DNA from: Bdellovibrio sp. CG10_big_fil_rev_8_21_14_0_10_47_8
GTDB taxonomy: Bacteria; Bdellovibrionota; Bdellovibrionia; Bdellovibrionales; Bdellovibrionaceae
Assembly: GCA_002773975.1 (NCBI GenBank)
Contig: PEZR01000165.1
Coordinates: forward strand, 320-10,876
DNA length: 10,557 bases
Direction: 5' to 3'
The translations under genes and the position numbers were made by a program. The notes beneath the pieces are model-generated. The model had not been told where the DNA came from. It did not search any database and saw only the letters and a program-made list of their open reading frames with translations. Shown in pieces: positions 6,656 through 10,557 of the stretch (positions are counted from its first letter, which is position 1; every line of letters starts with the position of its first letter).

Positions 6656-8776
6656 ATGGAAAAGCCAAAACTGAAAGTTCAAATCACCGAGTACGGCCGT
6701 GTTGTTCGAGAGGTAACGTTCGACAGCTTTCCTATTGTTTTCGGCCGCAGTGAAGAGTGCGAACTTCGTTTAGCGAACGTGGACTATATTTCCCGTGTGC
6801 ATGGTTCTATTGGCATTGATCAGGATGAAATCATTGTCACTGATCTGGGCTCAAAAAATGGTTTCTTTTACGAAGGAAAACCAGTGCGCAGTCTTAAAAA
6901 TGCGCGTCTTTTGAGTTTTGAAATTGAAAAAATGGGATTTCGACTGGAGCTCGATGGCCAAGAGACCTCTCATTCGGACGAAACTGAGATCCAAATTTTT
7001 GAGACCAACGCGGTCAAGACGACCATTGTTCAGCCCCCCTCTCCTAGCCCAATACTGTCGATGGGCGATCTTCCAGGCGCGGAGGTTTCCAGCTCTTCAG
7101 TTCCCCGCAGCAAAGGGGGGACGGCAGGAACAGGCCGCAGTGCCACTGGCACCGGTTCGAAGAATACTTTGCAAACAAAATCCAAGGGAGATGGGCCATT
7201 TAAAAAGCCCAAGATCCCTTCTGTAAAAAGAGGACCCCTGGGCGCGTCTGCAAGGCCGGAAAGTGATTTTGAAATAACTCGAGGTTCAAGAACGGGATCG
7301 TCTTATCAGGCGCCTCCTTCAGATCAAGTGCGATTCAGCATCGCACCGATGCCAGATATTGTGAAGGTCGCTCCGGATAAAGCGGTGGTGCAGGGAGTAG
7401 TTACTTGGTTTGATGGCATCTATGACGTGAGAAATTTTTCTCGAGGGGAGCCGTTGATTCTTGGTCCCAACGAAGAAGAGCCGATCTATTTGCCAACAAC
7501 CAAACGTTCGATGAACTTCGGTCAATTTGGCGCCAAGGGTGCAACGATTCGTATTCCCCAAAAATACATGTGGGGTTTGTACCGCGAAAAACAAGAAGTG
7601 CCTTTGGCGGCCTTGGTTGAAGAAAAAAATGTCATCTCAGACGGGAAATCGTATCAGATCAATCTGGGTCTGAACGAAGTGATCAGTATTAGCATGGGTG
7701 CAGGAATGATTTTGCACTTTCGATATGTACGAGCTCCGCAATTCTACATGCAAAAAAGTTTTATCGAGAACAAAGAAGAGTTCAAAAAAGCGATCATCAT
7801 TTCTGGAATAATTCATCTGATCGTGACGGCAGTGGCGCTGATATCGGCTCCTAAAATTCAGGCTCCGACCGTGGACAACATGCCTCCGCGAATTGCAAAA
7901 CTGATCGTTCAGCCGCCTCCACAGCTTTTGGCGACAAAACCACCGCCACCACCGCCGCCGCCACCGCCCGAGGAGCCCGAGCTTGAACCTCCACCGAAGC
8001 CAGAGTTCGCCAAACCGGAGCCTCCTAAGCCTAAGCCTGTTCGCCAGATTGTTAAGAAGCCAGTGGTCGTGCCGAAGAAGCCGGTGAAGACTCATTCTGT
8101 TGCCCGCAAGCAGACCAAGCCCGAACCACAAGTGGCAGAGGTCAAAGAGCCCCCTAAGTCAGCTCAGCAGGTGCAGCAAGAGGCGCTCGCCAATATGCTG
8201 AGCTCGCTGCCAGCACCCCCTTCCGGTGGTGCCAAAAATGCCGGCGCGCCGATTCAGATCAGCAAGAGTCGAATTTCACCCAATGGGATCAAGGTCGGGG
8301 GAGTCGCCGCCGTCGCAGGAGCGGTTCAGGCCAACCAACCTCAGGGAACTGCGGAGACAGGGTTTAAAGTTGCCAGCGGTGGTTATGTTAAAAATTCTAC
8401 CGGGGGTAAGACTGGCAAACGAGGAGTGGGTGGATCCGTGGTCGGAACTCCTCAACTCTCGCCAAAGGTCGGGCGAGAGCAGGGGATCAGTGATGACGAG
8501 GTCATGAAAGTGGTGAATAAACACCTGGGCGAAGTTCAGCGCTGTTATGAGCGGGCTCTGTTTGATGATTCTTCGCTTGTGGGACGAGTTGAGTACGAAT
8601 GGGAAATCTCGGCGGCAGGGTCTGTGATGTCGGCCCGTGTTCAGCGCAGCGAGATGGCTCGCAGTGATTCTCTGAATAATTGTGTTCTTGGACTTTTTAA
8701 AAAAATGAAATTTCCGAAGGCGAAAAACGGCCAGTCGACAGTGGCTAAAATTGGTTTTCCCTTTGGAAGGAATTAA
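6656..8776 (+). CDS. pglI: FHA - transmembrane - Pro-rich - AgmX/PglI C-terminal domain protein (GltG/PglI-like)
   Basis: This is a 706-residue protein. Residues 1-~85 form an FHA phosphothreonine-binding domain with the key residues intact: GR at 30-31, S46..H49, and SKNG at 66-69. Residues ~100-222 are a Ser/Gly/Pro-rich linker. Residues ~222-360 are a beta-rich domain with the pattern I associate with the pre-membrane part of AgmX/PglI proteins (DVRNFSRGEPLILG, ATIRIP, DGKSYQINLGLNE). A single transmembrane helix lies at ~378-397. Residues 419-500 are a Pro/Lys-rich periplasmic neck with ten consecutive prolines (429-438). Residues ~608-706 are the AgmX/PglI C-terminal domain, TonB-like in fold, with Cys630 (EVQRCYERAL) and Cys676 (LNNCVLGL), a likely disulphide pair. 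This order matches GltG (PglI), which links the inner-membrane motor to the periplasmic parts. The FHA domain implies control by Ser/Thr phosphorylation, but no kinase is in the window. The ribosome site AAAGGG is unusually close (2 bases) to ATG 6656, and no in-frame start lies between it and the previous stop. Confidence 0.9.
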   Translation: MEKPKLKVQITEYGRVVREVTFDSFPIVFGRSEECELRLANVDYISRVHGSIGIDQDEIIVTDLGSKNGFFYEGKPVRSLKNARLLSFEIEKMGFRLELDGQETSHSDETEIQIFETNAVKTTIVQPPSPSPILSMGDLPGAEVSSSSVPRSKGGTAGTGRSATGTGSKNTLQTKSKGDGPFKKPKIPSVKRGPLGASARPESDFEITRGSRTGSSYQAPPSDQVRFSIAPMPDIVKVAPDKAVVQGVVTWFDGIYDVRNFSRGEPLILGPNEEEPIYLPTTKRSMNFGQFGAKGATIRIPQKYMWGLYREKQEVPLAALVEEKNVISDGKSYQINLGLNEVISISMGAGMILHFRYVRAPQFYMQKSFIENKEEFKKAIIISGIIHLIVTAVALISAPKIQAPTVDNMPPRIAKLIVQPPPQLLATKPPPPPPPPPPEEPELEPPPKPEFAKPEPPKPKPVRQIVKKPVVVPKKPVKTHSVARKQTKPEPQVAEVKEPPKSAQQVQQEALANMLSSLPAPPSGGAKNAGAPIQISKSRISPNGIKVGGVAAVAGAVQANQPQGTAETGFKVASGGYVKNSTGGKTGKRGVGGSVVGTPQLSPKVGREQGISDDEVMKVVNKHLGEVQRCYERALFDDSSLVGRVEYEWEISAAGSVMSARVQRSEMARSDSLNNCVLGLFKKMKFPKAKNGQSTVAKIGFPFGRN

Positions 8777-8791
8777 ATTCTGTGACAGAAT
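8777..8791 (+). promoter_or_regulatory. Perfect small inverted repeat before the TolQ-like gene
   Basis: ATTCTG-TGA-CAGAAT begins directly after the preceding TAA and ends one base before the TGGAG ribosome site core (GGAG 8792-8795). It makes a 6-bp stem with a 3-base loop. It is not a terminator, as it has low GC and no T-run. It could modulate initiation or mark an RNA processing point, or be chance. Confidence 0.3.
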
Positions 8792-8800
8792 GGAGACACT

Positions 8801-9511
8801 ATGGGTGAATTTGGAAGAATCTTTTTTGATCACTGGTATATCATGTTTCCAATTGCGCTTTGCTCAGCCGCAGGAATCGCCATTGTTGTTGAACGAACTT
8901 TGACTTTGAAGGCGGCCAGTGCCGTCAACAAAGACGAATTACTCAGATTCATTCGCGCTTACTGTATTCAAGGACAAATTCAGTCTGCGATCAGTACGGT
9001 GTCTCAGACCAAGGGGCCCTTAGCGAACATTGTTCGAGCAGGTCTCGTCGCAGTCTCCAATGGCAATGAGCCGGAAGAGGTTCAGACGGCGATGGATGCG
9101 GTGGCTTTGCGAGAGATTCCTCGTCTTGGGCGAAGGATTGACTTGTTGTCAGCATTGGCCAATGTGGCCGTTCTTTTGGGACTGTTGGGAACAGTGAGTG
9201 GGATGATTGCGGCCTTCGGTGCGGTGGGAAATCTGCCTCCAGCCGATAAGGCCCGAGTATTGTCGTCGTCCATTGCCGAAGCTTTGAATGCAACAGGATT
9301 TGGTCTGTTGGTTTCCATTGTTCTTTTTGCGGCTTGGGGTTGGCTGAATTCTTGGTCCACCCGAGTGATCGACGATGTCCATGAAGCCAGTGTGTCCACT
9401 TTGAATTTTATTTTATCCAACAAACTGAAGATTTTCCGCAATGATGGAAAACCAGATGCCAATCCAGGGTTGAAAGCAGAGAGCAAACTCGACGTCAAAA
9501 AAGGAAAATAA
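8801..9511 (+). CDS. aglR: ExbB/TolQ-family proton-channel subunit (AglR-like)
   Basis: This 236-residue protein has the MotA/TolQ/ExbB layout: a short periplasmic N-terminus, TM1 ~12-30, a cytoplasmic region ~32-112, TM2 ~113-139 and TM3 ~163-184. TM2 contains GLLGTVSGMI (127-136), equivalent to the conserved G-x-x-GTV of ExbB. TM3 begins EALNATGFGLL. Thr130 and Thr165 align by eye with the two channel-lining threonines of ExbB. The tail (~200-236) is charged and Lys-rich. GGAG lies 5 bases before the ATG. In this context, beside a PglI-type protein and followed by two TolR-type genes, the closest described system is AglR of the M. xanthus gliding motor. A Ton or Tol system is less likely because no TolA, TolB, Pal or TonB-dependent receptor is nearby. 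The family call is firm; the AglR role is inferred. Confidence 0.88.
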   Translation: MGEFGRIFFDHWYIMFPIALCSAAGIAIVVERTLTLKAASAVNKDELLRFIRAYCIQGQIQSAISTVSQTKGPLANIVRAGLVAVSNGNEPEEVQTAMDAVALREIPRLGRRIDLLSALANVAVLLGLLGTVSGMIAAFGAVGNLPPADKARVLSSSIAEALNATGFGLLVSIVLFAAWGWLNSWSTRVIDDVHEASVSTLNFILSNKLKIFRNDGKPDANPGLKAESKLDVKKGK

Positions 9512-9514
9512 GTC

Positions 9515-9967
9515 ATGGCTGGTGGTGGAGGAACGGAACCCAACTTAACCCCCTTTATCGATTTATTCTCGGTATTGATCTGTTTTCTTTTGATGTCAGC
9601 TGCTTTCTTGCAATTGGAATCCGTACAGGTTCAGATCGAACAAAAGCCAATGCTCAATCCGGATGTAGCTCTTGAAAACCCACCTCCGCCGGAGCCTGAA
9701 GATAAAAAAGTCAAACTGACTTTGAGTTTGAGCAAAACCAGAATTCTGGCCAAGGAGAATGAAATAGAAAGAGCTTTTGTCATTACCGATACGGAAGTCG
9801 GAAGCCCAGAATTAGCGAGGCTTCTGGAAAGCTGGCACTCTCGTTTTGGCGCCAAACAAACTTTGGTTCTACAAAGTGGAGACGCGGCCACCTATGGCCA
9901 GTTGATTCGGTTGTATGATTTTGTAACTCACTCGGGATGGCCCGAGGTGGGTATTAATCCCTATTAG
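9515..9967 (+). CDS. ExbD/TolR-family subunit 1 (AglQ/AglS-like)
   Basis: This 150-residue protein has a very short cytoplasmic N-terminus (MAGGGGTEPNLTP), one membrane helix (~13-33) and a periplasmic domain. Asp16 in PFIDLFSVL is the single membrane-embedded proton-carrying Asp typical of ExbD/TolR and is intact. A proline/acidic stretch (PPPPEPEDKK, ~56-65) follows the helix. The C-terminal domain ends with YGQLIRLYDFVTHSGW and a short strand (EVGINPY), as in ExbD/TolR periplasmic domains. The gene starts 3 bases after the TolQ-like stop, with AAGGA (9501-9505) inside the end of that gene. It would pair with the TolQ-like subunit and the second TolR-like protein. I cannot say which of AglQ or AglS it matches. 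Confidence 0.88.
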   Translation: MAGGGGTEPNLTPFIDLFSVLICFLLMSAAFLQLESVQVQIEQKPMLNPDVALENPPPPEPEDKKVKLTLSLSKTRILAKENEIERAFVITDTEVGSPELARLLESWHSRFGAKQTLVLQSGDAATYGQLIRLYDFVTHSGWPEVGINPY

Positions 9968-9979
9968 GAGAGATGAGTG
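9966..9979 (+). promoter_or_regulatory. Ribosome site overlapping a stop, with nested ATG and GTG starts
   Basis: AGGAG (9966-9970) overlaps the TAG of the first TolR-like gene. GTG 9977, 6 bases downstream, opens the second TolR-like frame. ATG 9973, only 2 bases from AGGAG, is in another frame and reads 11 codons to TAA 10006-10008. Spacing favours the GTG. Confidence 0.6.
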
Positions 9980-10549
9980 GCCAGCAACAAAACGCAGGGC
10001 TCTGCTAAAAGATTGATCGAGGTTCCAGGTTATCACCTGCATCCTCGTTTTGATCTGGTGCACACTCGTCACATTTTGGATCAACGGTTTCATACAAAAA
10101 AAGGATTCCACCTGAATCTCGCACCCATGGTGGACATGTTTTCTGTGTTGGTGATTTATCTGATCATGAATTTCTCGGCAACGGGCGAGGTTTTTTTCGT
10201 CAACAAGGATATTAAAATTCCCCAGATTAAAAAGGGCGAAGCGATGCAGTCTTTTCCATTGGTCAGTCTGGTGAAAGATAAAGTATTTTTTGATGCAGAA
10301 GGGGCCGATGGCCGCCAAGACATCTATGTTGAAGAAATCAATGATGGGAACAGTCCTCAGCTCAGGGCGAAATTGAAACAGCTCAAGAATATCGAAGAGC
10401 AGATTGGTGGAGCTTCCAATTTCAAGGGGCAAGTCAATATTCAAGCCGATGACAAGATGGATGCTGACGAGGTTAAAAAAATCATGCGATTGTTGGTCGA
10501 AGAGGGATGGACAACGATCAATTTCATCATTGACCCCGGAACCAGATAA
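9977..10549 (+). CDS. ExbD/TolR-family subunit 2 with extended His-rich N-terminus (AglS/AglQ-like)
   Basis: This 190-residue protein starts at GTG. A cytoplasmic N-terminal extension of ~45 residues, longer than usual for ExbD/TolR (normally ~10-25), carries six His between positions 20 and 45. The membrane helix spans ~49-68 (APMVDMFSVLVIYLIMNF) and has the conserved proton-carrying Asp53. A periplasmic domain follows, with helix DADEVKKIMRLLVEEGW and a final strand INFIIDPGTR, typical of TolR/ExbD C-termini. The membrane segment resembles that of the preceding gene (P-x-x-D-x-F-S-V-L), but the rest is clearly different, so the two are old paralogues rather than a recent duplication. The gene lies 9 bases after the first TolR-like gene. 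The stop is 8 bases from the window end, so whether the operon continues cannot be seen. Confidence 0.87.
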   Translation: MASNKTQGSAKRLIEVPGYHLHPRFDLVHTRHILDQRFHTKKGFHLNLAPMVDMFSVLVIYLIMNFSATGEVFFVNKDIKIPQIKKGEAMQSFPLVSLVKDKVFFDAEGADGRQDIYVEEINDGNSPQLRAKLKQLKNIEEQIGGASNFKGQVNIQADDKMDADEVKKIMRLLVEEGWTTINFIIDPGTR

Positions 10550-10557
10550 ATCCCCTA

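Noticed and set aside
9869..10444. Minus-strand open frame of 191 codons, and similar ones at 8276-8833 and 9082-9543
   Set aside because: They are antisense to TolQ/TolR/PglI-type genes whose conserved motifs are intact; their length reflects codon usage of the sense strand.
6656..10549. Interpretation as a classical TonB-ExbB-ExbD uptake system or Tol-Pal
   Set aside because: The coupler has an FHA domain and AgmX/PglI C-terminus rather than TonB or TolA, there are two TolR-like genes, and no receptor, TolB or Pal gene is seen. A distant Ton-like role is not fully excluded.

Overview
The window is a dense, single-strand (+) block of envelope genes. It looks like part of an Agl-Glt type gliding-motility or envelope force-transmission locus from a predatory or deltaproteobacterium-like bacterium. 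Bdellovibrionota is my best guess, with Myxococcota relatives second. The reasons are: (i) a one-TolQ-plus-two-TolR set next to an FHA/TonB-like AgmX-PglI protein, the combination known from the Myxococcus xanthus AglRQS motor and GltG; (ii) an outer-membrane barrel of the myxobacterial 'OMP_myx_plus' type; (iii) intermediate GC by eye, with none of the extreme third-position GC of Myxococcus. The taxon is inferred, because no rRNA or marker gene is present.

Layout. Bases 2-1114 hold the 3' part of a gene whose start lies left of the window. It encodes a cell-surface-type protein with the end of a Cys-containing module, a von Willebrand A domain with an intact MIDAS metal site, a threonine-rich linker and a short C-terminal module with four cysteines. 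Bases 1115-1317 are a non-coding leader with several mutually exclusive small hairpins. A tightly packed run of seven genes follows: outer-membrane beta-barrel (1318-1959), periplasmic TPR-like protein of 489 aa (1950-3419), large periplasmic TPR protein of 1071 aa (3416-6631), FHA-TM-Pro-rich-AgmX/PglI C-terminal protein of 706 aa (6656-8776), ExbB/TolQ-like proton-channel subunit (8801-9511), and two different ExbD/TolR-like subunits (9515-9967 and 9977-10549). Gaps are -10, -4, 24, 24, 3 and 9 bases, which indicates one operon with translational coupling.

How they would work together (inference from family knowledge): the TolQ/TolR-type channel would use the proton gradient. The FHA protein would sense a phosphothreonine signal in the cytoplasm and carry force through its proline-rich neck to its periplasmic C-terminal domain. 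The two TPR proteins would bridge the periplasm, and the barrel would be the outer-membrane anchor. The adjacent VWA protein would be a candidate surface adhesin, by analogy with the VWA adhesin CglB of the M. xanthus gliding machine. Two annotated starts were moved on sequence grounds: the barrel to GTG 1318 and the large TPR protein to ATG 3416. I saw no tRNA, rRNA, CRISPR, insertion sequence or convincing intrinsic terminator.
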